From assembly GCA_019693395.1 (NCBI GenBank), contig JAAMXP010000545.1, forward strand, positions 1 through 64,000: a stretch of 64,000 bases of DNA. Direction: 5' to 3'. This DNA comes from Ettlia oleoabundans (lineage: Eukaryota; Chlorophyta; Chlorophyceae; Chlamydomonadales). The notes beneath the pieces are model-generated. The model saw nothing but the letters and a program-made list of their open reading frames with translations, was not told where the DNA came from and did no database searches. This document shows, piece after piece, positions 35,366 to 47,271 of the stretch; the stretch's first letter is position 1, and each line of letters begins with the position of its first letter. The position numbers and the translations under genes were made by a program.

Positions 35366-38088
35366 GGCGCATCAAGCACATCAGGGCAGGGCAATTATAC
35401 ACTGGAGATTAGTATAATTTGTCTGACTGAAGTAATTGAAGGCCTGTGCCCACCACCTAACATCACCACCACCTCCGCCACCACTATCACACACACGACC
35501 ACATTACCACCACACAGAAACACACCTAGGTCTGCCAGCTGCTGCCGTTCGCGCTCCCGACGCTCTCGGTCCCGCGCCGAGCCCTGCATGCGGTGGAACA
35601 ATCCCTCAGCCACATACAACCTATGCACGAAAGCTTCAAGCTGCTGCCTGTGATCCTCACCGCTTGAGTTATTTGGCCGACAAGCATACACGCGCAGAGC
35701 AACCAGACACGCTTCTGATTGGCAGAGAAACCCATTTAGCCAACATGGAACAGCTCCTTGCCCGACTAACAAGCAGGCCAGTCTACCGGTGCCCCACTGC
35801 ACCGCTAGCTAGCAAGTCTGTTGCGTCACTTGCTTCCTCACCTGGTGCTGCATTCGAACCCACAGCTTGTTCATCTCTGTGAAGTTGACTAGCAAGAACT
35901 CGATGGCATCAATCACGTTTCCGCCTTCTGTGTGGAACAACCAAGGCGATGAAATGCAACAAGCCACACAGATGGACAGTGTTACTCATAGGGGTGCCAT
36001 GCTGCTGCCTGGAATGATGTGTGCGGCATGTGCAGGCTACCATGGCGTACATGGTACCTGGGTAAAGGCAGGGAGATATGACACCCACCATCGCACCACA
36101 AACGCACAACAACGGCATCCCTGTTCATACGCACTGCAGTATGTGTGTTTTGCTTGCAGCAGGGCAGGCTGCCAGCATGTCAGAACATAGCAGCGAATGC
36201 CTCCCGGTCTGCACACCTGGCCCTTCATACTGCGACCCTGTGTCTGGCAGCAGCCCGCGCATGGACTGCAGCAGTCAGGCGATGCAAACACGATTCCCTG
36301 ACAATCAGGCAGTGCAGCCGGGGGCCGCAGCCTACACGGCGATGAAGAATTTGTCCTGGTGCTCTGTGCTTCTCCTTATGCCAAGTCCTTGCTATCGGCT
36401 ACAAGCCCCACACCCCCACTCTCAACCACACCACAGCACACCGAATACAGACACCAATAAGCTTGCCTGCACGAGGTATGCTCGCAGGAAGAGGCCGCGG
36501 GTGGGGTGCTGCACGCCCTTGCACATCTCAACAACGTCCCGCAGAATCAGCTTGGCCGGCGCCTCGCCGTCACCAATGTAGCAGGCCCCCGCTGCACAAC
36601 GTAGCGCAATGAGGAAAAGAGTCAAGATGGCGCTGTTGCACGAGGTATAACGGAGGTAACAAGCGACCAATCGGATGTGTGGAACTTTGCAGCAACAGCA
36701 GCACAGTACACATGAGACACGAGATGCCTGATGTTCTGGCGCGGCCGAGGGTAGCACACAAGAGCTGTGGAACAGGTGATGTCAGGCTAACGACCAAAAG
36801 AAAGCAGTGCCGAGTGCCGCTATTGAGAAAGCAGGAAAAAGGCGGCGAGGGAAGTGGGAATGCTGTGCCGGCATGCAATTTACCCGTGCACAGCAGGTAG
36901 AGGCGTGGCACAATATTGCCGGCGTGTTGCACCAGGTCATACAAATCCGCCTGGCTGCGCCCTTTGCTTGTCTCGTCTCGGAAAAAAAGCTGCAGGCGGA
37001 TTTGGGAGTGGGCGGCAACAGGGGAAGGGCTAGCCAGGTGTACCAGGTTTTGATGTGTACCAGGCTGGAGACTGGCGGGCTGATGCCTGGTGCTGATGCT
37101 GCGAACGGCAACTGGCCGAATAAGGTTGCAGGAAAGCTTAGTGACCAAAAAGCCAATGGAGCAACAGTCACAACACTTGCAGCAAAGATGTGTCTTCACA
37201 AGTGACAGGTGCAGGCAGGACAAACACGGGTGCAGCAGGGGTGCCACTAGACTGCTGTCAGGCAGGAGGGCTTGCCTCCAGGTTGCGCAGCTCATCGCAC
37301 GCCTGCATGTACAGCTCGTAATACTTCTGCGGGCTGCAGTACAAGCTACAGCTCTGGTGAGGGCGGTGCATGAGGACAAAATGATATACAGGCACGCAAA
37401 TGAGCAGGAGTGCAGCAGGAGTGCAGGTATTGCAGCAGGCCTGCACCGGCAAGATGTGAGGGCACTCGGTGACGAAGCACACCCCTTGAATTGCAACAAC
37501 GGCAGCGTGGCTGAGCAGGCAGGTATGTTCCACCGTTGACAACCTTGCTAGAAGATTCAGTTGGCATTTGTGCGCAATCTTGCCATGTCGCAGTGAGTTA
37601 ATGCACCACACGCCTGTTCCCATGTGAAATGGGCAACCCAAGCAAGGCTCAAGGCTGCGGGCTGCGCTGCCAACCTGAGCAAGCTTGTGCGCAGCTCCCC
37701 CAGCAGCGCCGCCGAGTAGCGCAGGGCCTCCTTCATGTTGTCGTCATCCTGGACGAAGCGCAGGCAGTGGCAACAAGGCGGCAGGGCACAAGCGTGTCCG
37801 GTGAGGCAGGGGCCGCGGCACTGCTCACACCATCTGAGAGCAACCGCTGTGTCTCTGGCTCGCTCTCTCTTTGGGCTAGCCGCGTTACTTGCGGAACGAG
37901 CAGGCGAAGCGATTGCCTTCAAACGCAGGTTGCCGATGGCATACGAGAGGCGGGCAGGCAGTGCAACGGCTGCAGGTTCCAGCGGTGGCGCCACCGCCGC
38001 CACTCACAATGGCCTTGCGAAGGAAGAAGCCGTGGCGCTTGACAGCGCTGCTGGCGTCCTTCAGCCATGCTTTCTGCTCTTCTGGCAT
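29196..38088 (-). CDS. VPS35: VPS35, retromer core subunit
   Basis: VPS35 is the alpha-solenoid scaffold of retromer, which recycles cargo from endosomes. About 25 coding exons spread over 9 kb. From the N-terminus: [20 protein letters not shown] (38088), [20 protein letters not shown] (near 37740), [20 protein letters not shown] (ends 37276), then LFFRDE to [13 protein letters not shown] (36989-36890). The latter is the PRLYL motif that binds VPS26. Helical-repeat exons follow every 300-400 bp down to [17 protein letters not shown] (near 31680), [19 protein letters not shown] (near 30420), [15 protein letters not shown] (near 30060) and the TGA at 29196-29198. Three introns have GC donors (36990-37275, 30489-30794, 29561-29862). 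An upstream start is possible because an acceptor lies just before the chosen ATG. The family call is secure. Confidence 0.93.
35332..35363. repeat. GCAG tetranucleotide microsatellite at a VPS35 splice acceptor
   Basis: Eight GCAG units in a row. On the minus (gene) strand it reads as repeated CCTG directly before the AG of a VPS35 exon ([11 protein letters not shown]), so the repeat itself forms the pyrimidine tract and acceptor. Confidence 0.9.
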
Positions 38089-38778
38089 GTAGGCGGGTTC
38101 CGCCTGCGGCACAGGGGCAGGAAGGAGGTGGGTCTCCCATCGCGTGGTACACGGTGTGATCTGAGCCCGGCGCACACACGCTACGCACCATGGCGTGATC
38201 AGAGAAGCATCCCGCAACCTCAGGACGTGCTGACTGCCTTTTTCAGCACGGTCGCATGCCTGCAGCACACCGTGGCGCGCCTTCCTCCTGCTCAGAAATC
38301 CAGCATTCTCCCGCAGCAATCGCATGCTCTATAAACATTCCTAGCTCGTGCACAGCGCAGGGGTCTCCAGTTTGCCTTCGAAAACAATTCCATCAAGTCG
38401 ACCGAGCAGCTCTCCCAAAAGCTTGCGTGAGGCATCGACACTTGCGGTGATTATTAGGATCGGGCCTGACATCGTTCGCTCCCTTTGCCCGGTGCGGTGC
38501 GCGGCGGCCGGTGGGCTTGCACTCGTTGTGGAGGGGCTCTTGAGGCAGCATGGCAAACACAAGTAGGCTGGGCTTAGGAATAGGCCGCGTGCATGCTAGT
38601 AAACGGGTGCCTTTGGTGCTGGTGCTTGCCCACCGCCACCACTGCCCGTTTGCTGTAGCTGGCCGCTGCTCGCTGCCACTCGGCTTGTCATCAATGCCTG
38701 CTGCGGTGCATCGCCTCCACTGCAGGTAAGCCAGGGGCTGGCGGTCCTGCAGCTGGAGCTCCAGGGAGCCAGGCAGGC
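38089..38778. promoter_or_regulatory. Divergent upstream region, VPS35 and TAF12
   Basis: The VPS35 and TAF12 starts point away from each other across 690 bp. A small minus-strand frame (38472-38341, 43 codons, starting MSGPILIITASVDASRKLL) looks protein-like but has no recognised family. It could be a 5' exon or a chance frame. A possible TAF12 5' UTR intron starts near 38732 (CAG then GTAAGC). Confidence 0.45.
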
Positions 38779-41700
38779 ATGCAGGCTGGGCAGGTGCCCA
38801 CCAGTAGTGGAGCAATGCTGACCCCCGCTCAGCAGCAGCAGCTGATGCAGCAGCAGCAGCAGGCCGCAGCTGCAGGCACCGTCAGGCCGGCCCAGCCGCA
38901 GCAGGTGTTCAGCATGCAAATGCTGCACCAGCAGCAGTTGATGCAACTCCAGGCGGCGCAAGCAGCAGCACAGGCAGCAGGGCAACGGGCGCCCAGCCCC
39001 TCTGGAGTCATTGGCGGCCAGCCCTTGGTAAGACCAATCCCTTTCCTGATGTACTGAACAGGCATACTCTAAGTATGCTTGTTCTAGCAATGTGGTGTGG
39101 CGAATTAGGACGTCATAAAAGTAGTCCCATACCGCCTGTGTGCCACAGAGCCCTGGGAACCTTGTCTACTTCGTGCCGTGTGTTGCGTGCCCCCACCCAC
39201 TCCACACACACTGCACCTTGATGCTGTGCAGACGCTTGTGATTCCCCTTCAAGACCCTGTCACAAAAACCCTAAAATATCAGTCAGTGCGTTTGCCCGCC
39301 GAGTTTGCGGCTCAAAACATGAAGCGTGAGTACAGCCACCTTGCGTCTTTCCTTCTTCGTGCACCCTGCCCAGACAACCAACCCGCCTGCCCGTGTGCAA
39401 TTTTACTACTTTTCCAACCCGCACCTAGCCTTTCTGGTGGCAGCAGGAGGTAGCTCTTCCCCCAGCAAAATTGCCACCATTGTCATGTGCCATGTCGGTG
39501 GCTATTCTTGCCAACATCTTACAACACGTTATCGGCCACATGCCTGTGCATGCTTTCCGTCGGGTGCTGCAGTGGTCCAGCAGCACATCGGCAACCCAGG
39601 GGCGGGGCATTTGGCGATTGCGCAAGAATACCAGCGCTGGGGTGAGAGAGCACCGCTGTTGCGCAGTGCACAGAGGGGAGAGGGCAGGCCAATGCCGTTG
39701 TAACAGCTGCTGCTGCTGCGACATACCTAGTAGGAGGATTGGGGCGGGCACTTTGCGCAACAGCGGTGCCTGGCACATCGGCGTTCGTACCTTGACTCTG
39801 CGACAAGCTTAGTGGGTTTCGGTATGAAAGCGGTATGAAAAGTAGCAACAGACAAAGCTGTGGCCAGGTTGCACAACACATTGGGCCCGATGTGGTCCGG
39901 ACGGGTATGGCCTGAATCACCACACTCTGAGTTCCTGGTTTGCCGCTGCATGCATGCTGCTTGTGCCCATACCCATAACCATCATATTGCCGGCTGCTCT
40001 GGTGTGTGCAGAGCAGCGCCGGGTGGCGGCGGCAGGAGGCGGGGGGGCACGTGCCTCCACAGCTTCCTCTGCACCTGCTGCCAAGCGGCCCAAAGTGGAA
40101 CCTGCGGGCTCCACAGGGTCAATTCCTTTCTCGCAGCAGCAGCAGCAGGCGGCACTGATGAGTATGGGGATGGGGGTGGGCATACAAGGTGGCCGCCCGC
40201 CGCTGCCTCCGGGCATGGTCATGCCTCAGATGACGGCGGCACAGGCAGCGGCGGCGGCACAGGCACGGCTGCAGGGCCAGAATGCGCAGCGGCGGGCCCA
40301 GTTTGAGCCAGTAGTTCGACCCGCCAACGAGGATGAGAAGCAGCTGGTGCCGAGACCGCGGCTACAGGTAGGGAGGCAACTTGTTGTGTAGGACGTATTG
40401 CGTCCTGGATCGGTTCGTTGCCTTTACTGCAGGCCGCCAAGTGCGTGAGCTGGTGCTATATAAGTAGTGCCAGCTTGCTACCGCAGCGTAATGAGCCTGA
40501 GTCAGCGGAAGGCGTCATGTGTGCTGCTGAACAGCCTGAGGCTGCCAGAAGGGCATGGCAGGCCAGCTGCTGTACACGTGTGTCCATGCCTAACATCTGA
40601 ATGATACCGCCACGCGTTTTTGCGTGATTCTGCCTGCCCCTGCCTGCCTGCAGGCGCTGGTGAAGCAGGTGGGGCAGGGGATGCAGATTGCCAGTGCCAA
40701 GGCCACGGAGGACGCGGAGGGCGCGCTGCGGTCGGTGGCTGAGGACTTTGTGAGCGGAGCAGGTGTGTCGAGGGTGGCCGTGATAGTGGTGGTGCATCAG
40801 GTGGCCAGATGTGTAAGGTGAAGGGTTCTGTTGGTGACCTGTCGCCAGGGGTTCACGTTGATGCTCTTTCTAAACTCTTACCACCACATGAATTACAATG
40901 TGTATGCATCACATATAGAGTATGTCGAGCTGCCACCCCCCACATCCTGGCACCCTGCCGCCGCCAGAACTGCACAGCAGTCAGCAAACCCGCAACTTGC
41001 TTACCGCTCGGCGCTCTCACCATCGCCCTGTGGTCAATGCTTGCGGCACAGCAACTGCCCTGCTGTCTTAGTTTCCAGTGGGCCGCCAAACGAAGCGGGC
41101 TCTTTGGTATGCTGCAGCAGCACATTTTAACACACCAACGGCAACCGCCTGTCATGAACACTGCTTGCGACCTTCATAATGCGGCACGTACTGTGCCTGA
41201 GTGCTACTTCATGCTTCTTGTATGTCAACCCGCCACCCCACTGTCGTCTCGTGTCTAATCCCTCACTATGGCAGGAGCCTTTGCGCCCATAAACTTCCCA
41301 GCCTTCCCGCAGCATTCTCCTCTGCGGTTTGTTTGCCGTTCTTCCAAGGCAACATCTCTTATGCGCCCTGCTGTCCCACATGATGTGGCGCAGTTTCGTT
41401 TGCTGTCTCCATGGCCCGACGGCGGAAGGCTGCTGAGATAGAGCCCGCGGACTTGTTGCTGTACTTAGAGCTAACCTGGTGGGTGGGGTTATCTTCGTGA
41501 GTATTCCCTTCCTCTACTCCTTCTGCGTGTATGCGGGTGCAACTGTTGGAGTTCCCGACGGTCTGTCCTGAGCCTCGCTGCGAGTGGCCTGCTGGACTTC
41601 CTTGTCGCCTGTATGTAGTCCTACTTACCGCTTACTTGCATGGCGCTCAACTACTGCTGCTACCGTATTTGCTTCAAACTGTTCATCTGCCGTGTTGCTG

Positions 41701-42229
41701 TGTTTGGTGCAGGAGCATTCAGGTGCCGGGTTTCTCAAACGGCGACATCAAGCCTTACAAACGGGTGCAGCCCAGTGCGGACCACCAGCGCCGCATGGCG
41801 GCAGTTCGCAGAGCCATGGCGGCTGCAGCCAGCAGCACCGATAAAGAGGGGGCGCCACCGGTGGCGGGGCAGGCAGCAGTAGCGGGCAGTGGTCCGGCAG
41901 CGGGAGCGGGTGGCACGAGTGCAGCGGCAGGTGCGGCAGCAGCGGCGGCTAATGGCACGGCCCGTACTGGCACAGCAGCGGTTAAAAGCCAGACTGCAGC
42001 AGCAGGGGCAGAGGGCGGTTCTGCAGCAGCCGAGGCCTCCAAGGCTGCCACTGCCAAGGCAGCAGGAGATGCGTATGGTGTTGTGGCGGGAGGGGCAGAA
42101 GCTGCCACAGCCATAGCAGCAGATGGCAAGGCCTCGGCGAAGAAAACGCCGCCCGCAAAACAGCAGCAGCAGCAGCAGCAGCGTGATGGGGCACAAGTAG
42201 AAGATGACGACATGCCTGACTTGAGTTGA
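38779..42229 (+). CDS. TAF12: TAF12, histone-fold subunit of TFIID/SAGA
   Basis: TAF12 pairs with TAF4 (or ADA1 in SAGA) through a histone fold. Six exons (38779-39027, 39232-39325, 40012-40367, 40654-40762, 41394-41478, 41713-42229) give 469 residues in consistent phase. The N-terminus is Gln/Ala-rich (QQQQLMQQQQQAAAAG). The histone fold is split over exons 4-6: ALVKQVGQGMQI, then LRSVAEDFVSGA joined to VSFAVSMARRRKAAEIEP, then LLLYLELTW joined to SIQVPGFSNGDIK. The last matches the conserved end of the TAF12 fold (ERNWNI-PGF in animals). The exon 4 donor at 40763 was chosen because it alone restores helix 2. The C-terminal ~150 residues are Ala-rich with a CAG-repeat-coded Gln run at about 42162-42181. 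Plus-strand TGTAA at 42450 is a likely poly(A) signal. Confidence 0.92.
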
Positions 42230-42574
42230 ATAGGAACAGCTAGCGGCTCCCAATGCTCAGCATGTGGCTTGCCACTTAGATGCAATTGCTTTTGCTGCAT
42301 GTTTCTTGCTGCATTCCTCGTGTTCCCTGTTCCACCCTGGTAACGCGCTGCTTTTGTCTGCCATCATCTCCTGGGTGACCCAATGCCCAGCTAAACGTCG
42401 TGCCTTTAACACCTTAGACAGCCTGTGCTTAGGGCGTGCCGTGCCCCCATGTAAGGCACAGCCAAAGAGCGCTTTGCAAAGAAAGCCAATCTCTCCATCT
42501 TAGTCAGCCATCCCGCTTTCAAGAGAAGGAGCTACGGCTCTTGGAGAGTCCCGCAGCTCGCTCCAGTAGCTCCA
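42230..42574. other. Convergent 3' region, TAF12 and small plastid protein
   Basis: TAF12 3' UTR with TGTAA at 42450-42454. The rest is the presumed 3' UTR of the minus-strand gene. No separate gene seen. Confidence 0.5.
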
Positions 42575-43714
42575 TCACCCAATGGTGTGCTGTCTCTGCT
42601 CGCTCAAGTTGCAGCCCTTGCTGGCTCCTTCAAGGCCCTCCATCGGCACCCTTTCGGGGCTCCTCCCGCAGGTCCCCAGACTCGGGGGCAGCTGCAAGTA
42701 GCATGCAGCCCAGTGCACCACGTGGTTGAGTGCAGCAATCATGGCATGTATTATTTGTGTAGCGGGGCCCGTTCTATTCATAACACACTGGCGGTAGATC
42801 AGCCCCTCAGGAGGCTCAACCTGCCCCTGCCATGCAGTCCACCCGTGTCTTCCTCCGTGTGCAAGCTGTCCTTTGCCCTGCTCACTGTACTGCATTGGCT
42901 CCTCGTCCTCGCTCGTGGTGGCGCCCAGGTGATCGCGGTCGTATGGATAAGCTGCCTCCTCGCGCAGGGTTCCGGACTCTGGGGCGTCCTCCGGGTCGTC
43001 CTGCATGGGTATGAAAAGTCTCAAAAGAAGCGAGTGCTGAGTCTCGACACACTAACACTAAGAGGTTACTTTGCGAAAGCAAATGCTGATGAACAGCAGC
43101 AGTGGGTAATACGAGTGCGAAGAGTGAGGGAGGCAGGCTGGGGGGGCTGGCAAAGTGGCATGCTGCACACAGCAAAGCAGAGGGTCATTGCCCCGAAGGC
43201 AACACCCTTGAGTCAGCCCACCCTAGCGGCTTGAGGCTCATGTTTGTTGTGCTTGTGCTTAGGCGGGCTATCAAAGTAGCTCTCCTGCGTTGCACATAGC
43301 ACGAACTTATCTGGAGAAGCAGGGGACATGTGGAGCACTGCAAGGCAAAAGTGCTGGCTTGCAGCTGCTGATTTCTGCCGTCGCAAGCAGTTCTTGTGTT
43401 TGGCACCTCATGCAAACGCACCTGTGCATTCTTCATATCATGGAAGGCTGAGGAGGCCTTGTGGATTCCCAGGTCCAGGTCACTGTCTGACTGCATTGGT
43501 GAATGAAGATGGGGGCGGCGTTGGAGCAGTGGGTGGTGCATGAACAAGGCGGCAGCCTTGGACGCACCGTCTCACTTGCTCGAACGGCCAGGAAGCTGCG
43601 GTGGTGGCCAGGACTGCTGTGCACTACCCGACGGCTGCTTCGGTTTGCCCAAGGGGTGCTATGCTGGCGGGGAGCACCCAGCCCCTGCAGGCGAGCTGCC
43701 GTGGCAAGCTGCAT
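42575..43714 (-). CDS. Small unknown protein with plastid-type transit peptide
   Basis: Three exons (43714-43568, 43490-43422, 43000-42575) join in phase 0 to 213 residues. The first exon, 49 codons from ATG 43714, is a textbook transit peptide: MQLATAARLQGLGAPRQHST, Arg-Ser rich, ending HRSFLAVRASET. The next parts are acidic and probably soluble (SDSDLDLGIHKASSAFHDMK; DDPEDAPESGTLREEAAYPY; LGATTSEDEEPMQYSEQG). I do not recognise a domain. The last ~80 residues are less convincing as coding sequence, so an extra intron or an earlier stop is possible. It is head-to-head with the phosphatase homologue (190 bp between start codons). Confidence 0.6.
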
Positions 43715-43904
43715 GCTCCTATTCGTTGTTGGAACAGTTGCCAAGCACAACCTCAACTGCTAGAGGATCATGGAAGCCGAACGGCAAAACACGAACCCCA
43801 TGCAGGATCTCTTTCTTTTTTTTCCCGCAAAAATAAACCTCTGATGCCGTTGACGCATTTTCTGGTCTCTTTACCGTTCCCACTCGCATCGAAACGAAGC
43901 AGCC

Positions 43905-46544
43905 ATGAACAGAAGGCCTAGGAGGACCCTAAAGCCCTCGGTCAAGGCTGCGGAAGCCCTGGAGACGCAGGCGCTGCTGCTGAGCCCGGCAGCAGCAGAG
44001 TCAGGACTGGCTATGTTCAGCCATGATCACGATGACAACCGCAAGGCCGGCAAGAAGCGCAGTGCCAGCCGGGTCGGTGCCAGGCGCGGCAGCCATGCCG
44101 CTGCCCAAGGCGCAGAGCAGCGCAGCAAGCGCAGGGCGGTTGAGATCGAGCGAATGGAAGCGCTCACTGCTGAGGCAAAGGCAGACAAAGCCGCTGCAAT
44201 GGCTGCTGTGGTGTCCGCTGATCCCTCAACATTGGCCGGCCTGCTGCCCCAGACGGCGGCCGTTCAGCCCTTGAAGGCAGCCCAAGCTCCAGTGTATCAG
44301 CTGCTTATGGCATTGTGGGCAGCGCAGGCCTACGTTCTGCAGCAGCAGCGGGGTCTGGAGGCATTGCTGCCAGGCATGCTGCCCTGGCTGCAGAGCCTGC
44401 CCTACGCAGCTGCCCTAGGACCAGCAGCGGGGCAGCAGCTGCTGATGCCCATGCTTAGCCTGCCAACAGCTGCAAGTCCCAGTGCTTCTGCAGTAGGAGC
44501 AGCAGCGGTGAAGAGCGAGGTCCAGGCACCTGAGCTGGTAGAGTCAGACTTAGATGAGGATGACAAGCAGGAGGCACATGTGAAGGGAGCAGGAGGCGGA
44601 GGACGAGGAGGAGCGGCAGCAGCAGCAGCAGCAGGCCAAGCAGCGGAAGAAGTTGCCAGCAAAGCCAAGAGCGGCAAGGGCAAGGGCAAGAAAGGCAAGA
44701 CTCAGCCTGCCTCGCAATCTCCAGTGGTTGATGGTTTGTGGGTGCTGGACCCTGCACAGCCTCTCATCTACCGCACTCCATCCAGCACAGGCAGCCGCAG
44801 CGGCAGCTTGAAGATTGCTGCCTTTGGCCTGGATGGCCCTATCTGCACTGATCGGTGAGCAGGGGTTAGGTGGTGAGAATAGCAAGAAAGACTATGGGTT
44901 CCTTGATTGTACGGGAGCATCTCACAAGGATGGGCACGCATTACAAAGCAATTTGGCATTGCATGTTCATGACGCATTGCCCTACTCTCCTGTCCCCTCC
45001 CGCACTCGTTGAGCCTGCTCACCTGCCTTCACAGCTTTAAGCGCCCGTGGGCCCGCTGCTCTGACGACTGGCGGTGGTCCTTCCGCGGCGTGCCTGCCAA
45101 GCTTGCTGAGCTTGAGCGTCAGGGGTTCGCGCTGGTCATCTTCAACAATCAAGGCAACGTGAAGGGCGCCATGCAGGGAAAGGTGCGCTTGGTAATTGAG
45201 CTGTGCATGATTAGCAGCGATGGTGGGGATCGCCAACAGCACAAGATATTATGCCCTTGTTGGGTTACGTGGGTGCTGGCTAACCTTGATGACCTTCTCA
45301 ACTAGTGGGTCCTGTGCCGGTTCTTAAGGTATCGGGGATCAACTGCTGGTCCACCCCTCACTGAGGTTTAGGGGTTGCGTGTCCGGCAGGACGGACAGCA
45401 GGCTGGGGGAGGGGTGTCCCTTGGCTGCCGGCTATACCCGCAGGCACGGTTATGAGTCGGCCGGTACGGCTCCCCTGCCCAGGTCCAGTAGGGCCTAAGT
45501 AGCGGGGTTATGTAACACACGCTGGCAAGCACTCACCCCACCCTTAAATCCACCCACATCAGATTCAACAGCCACGGATTGCAGTCGTACGTTACCTTTA
45601 GCCCATCTCCCGCGGTATGGACTTTCAAACCCTTGTGGGTGCTGCCCACCGTCTGGTACGAAGAATTGTTTTTGTGGGCGCTTACAATTTTTTTCCATGC
45701 TGGATCAATTCCTGGCAATGCCCCCACGGGCTTGTCCCCAACAGCCGAGCGGCTCCCCACTCGCCCTCTAACCTCTGCCTCATTCCCTCCCTCACCTGGG
45801 ACATCATCCTCATCTGTAGCAATGTGTTATACCTACTAACCCAAGTTTACATGCAGGCAAGCATGGATGCACGGGCCAAGGTGGATGCAATCTTGTACGA
45901 GTTGGAGCAACGTCACAGCATGGACATATCAGGCGTCCAGGTGAGAAGCAAGCGGTATGAACACGGGTGCCACCGGGTGCACTGACCTTTGTGGGTGCTG
46001 CCTCTAAGTGGACCTGATCGCTGGGCAAGCTGAGCGCCATGTAGTACTACATAAGCTGTGTACAGCATGTGTTTATGAAACAACCAGTTTCACGATGCTG
46101 CCATAGGTGCTGCTGGCGCCGCAGCCTGGAGAGATGAGGAAGCCAGCTGCCGGGATGTGGCGCTTCTTCCAGTCGCACTGCAGCGAAGGCAAGAAGATAG
46201 GTGGGCAGGCGGCAGCATTGGGCCTTGGGTTTTGACCAGTGCGGGTCAGCATACCAGTCAATGCCCACCACCTTGACCTGATCAACTTTTGCCTGCAGTA
46301 TTTGCCCGGCAGTGCATCTGATTGCCGCCTGCTGACTACTGCTCGACTGCTCTTCCTGCTTGTGTCCGCTGCTGCTGTTGTTCCTGTTGCTGCATCTGCT
46401 GACACAAGCAGGTGCACGCTCGTCTCCTTTGCAGACATGTCTCAGAGCTTCTATGTGGGCTCCTGCGATGATGACGAGGGCTTTGCTGCCGCTGCTGGCC
46501 TCAAGTACCTAACAGCTAAGGACTTCTTTACAGGCTGCTGGTGA
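43905..46544 (+). CDS. PNKP-type DNA 3'-phosphatase homologue, catalytic residues lost
   Basis: Five exons (43905-44854, 45035-45182, 45857-45940, 46107-46200, 46435-46544) give 461 residues in consistent phase. Residues 1-270 are basic then Ala-rich, with a Lys/Gly-rich segment (KAKSGKGKGKKGKTQ). The rest aligns with the PNK3P domain of PNKP and plant ZDP: GLWVLDPAQPLIYRTPSSTG, KIAAFGLDGPICTDR, SDDWRWSFRGVPAKL, VIFNNQGNVKG, MRKPAAGMWRFF and FYVGSCDDDEGF. The family signature FDLDGT, whose first Asp is the nucleophile, reads FGLDGP here. The motif II Thr (FTNQ) is Asn, and the GD of motif IV is GS. The motif III Lys (RKP) is kept. There is no kinase domain. Strict phosphatase activity is unlikely; DNA-end or partner binding is possible. 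Intron 2 (674 bp) is the longest. TGTAA lies near 46926 and 46954. Confidence 0.88.
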
Positions 46545-47271
46545 GCGCAGCAGCAGATGACAGGAAAGAAGCATTGGCAATTCCATGCATCGGTACTGTG
46601 GTTTTCTTCAATGTTCCTGAATGAATCAACCTTTTGAACTGGCTGACACTGGGTACCTGCTGCAGATGCTTGGACTCAGTAGCATGTGCGGACGCTCAGG
46701 TGGCAGTATGAGTGTATATTTATACAGGAATGGGCAACTTACTGCGGTATTGCTCGTTGCTGTTCAATTAAACACACTGCCTGGCTAATGGCAGTAGTGC
46801 TGAAACACATGTGGTGTTTGCAACTGGCAGGCTTTAATGCAAGTGGTGTAAGCATGTGCCAGCACCCAGCTGATGCCCTAAATAATGGATACGTCCCTCC
46901 CATGAGGGCCACTTATAGATTAGGTATGTAAACCATGCGACATGCATTCCATCTGTAATAAGCGGCATGGCATGGCTCACGTAGTACATTTCCAGGCATC
47001 TCTGCTGCTGCACGCGAGGCGGAATGATGGGGCCTGTGTTTACAGGGAGTGAAGGTTACAAAGCAGGGAAGGCAGGGCATGGATGCAGCACATTGTCGGC
47101 TAGTGATGCATTAAGCGCTACAGGCACAGGGAATCAACGCTGTGCATCTGCAGTTTGCATCCCAAGTCATGTTTCAGGAACGTTATAAAACTCAGGGAAG
47201 GAAAATTGTTCTTTGATCTTAAGGTAGTGTACCACGCTGGTCAGGACCACTGCGATGGCAGTCCATTTGAG
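46545..47271. other. Convergent intergenic region, phosphatase homologue and USP gene
   Basis: Contains both 3' UTRs: plus-strand TGTAA near 46926 and 46954, and minus-strand TGTAA near 47039 and 47056. I see no additional gene. Confidence 0.55.

Noticed and set aside
38341..38472. Small minus-strand ORF of 43 codons upstream of VPS35
   Set aside because: It looks protein-like but has no recognised relative, and I found no phase-compatible donor linking it to VPS35. Kept only as a note in the intergenic entry.
45300..45540. Possible transposon fragment in the phosphatase intron 2
   Set aside because: The stretch looks structured and unlike neighbouring introns, but there are no terminal repeats or coding remnants that I can support.
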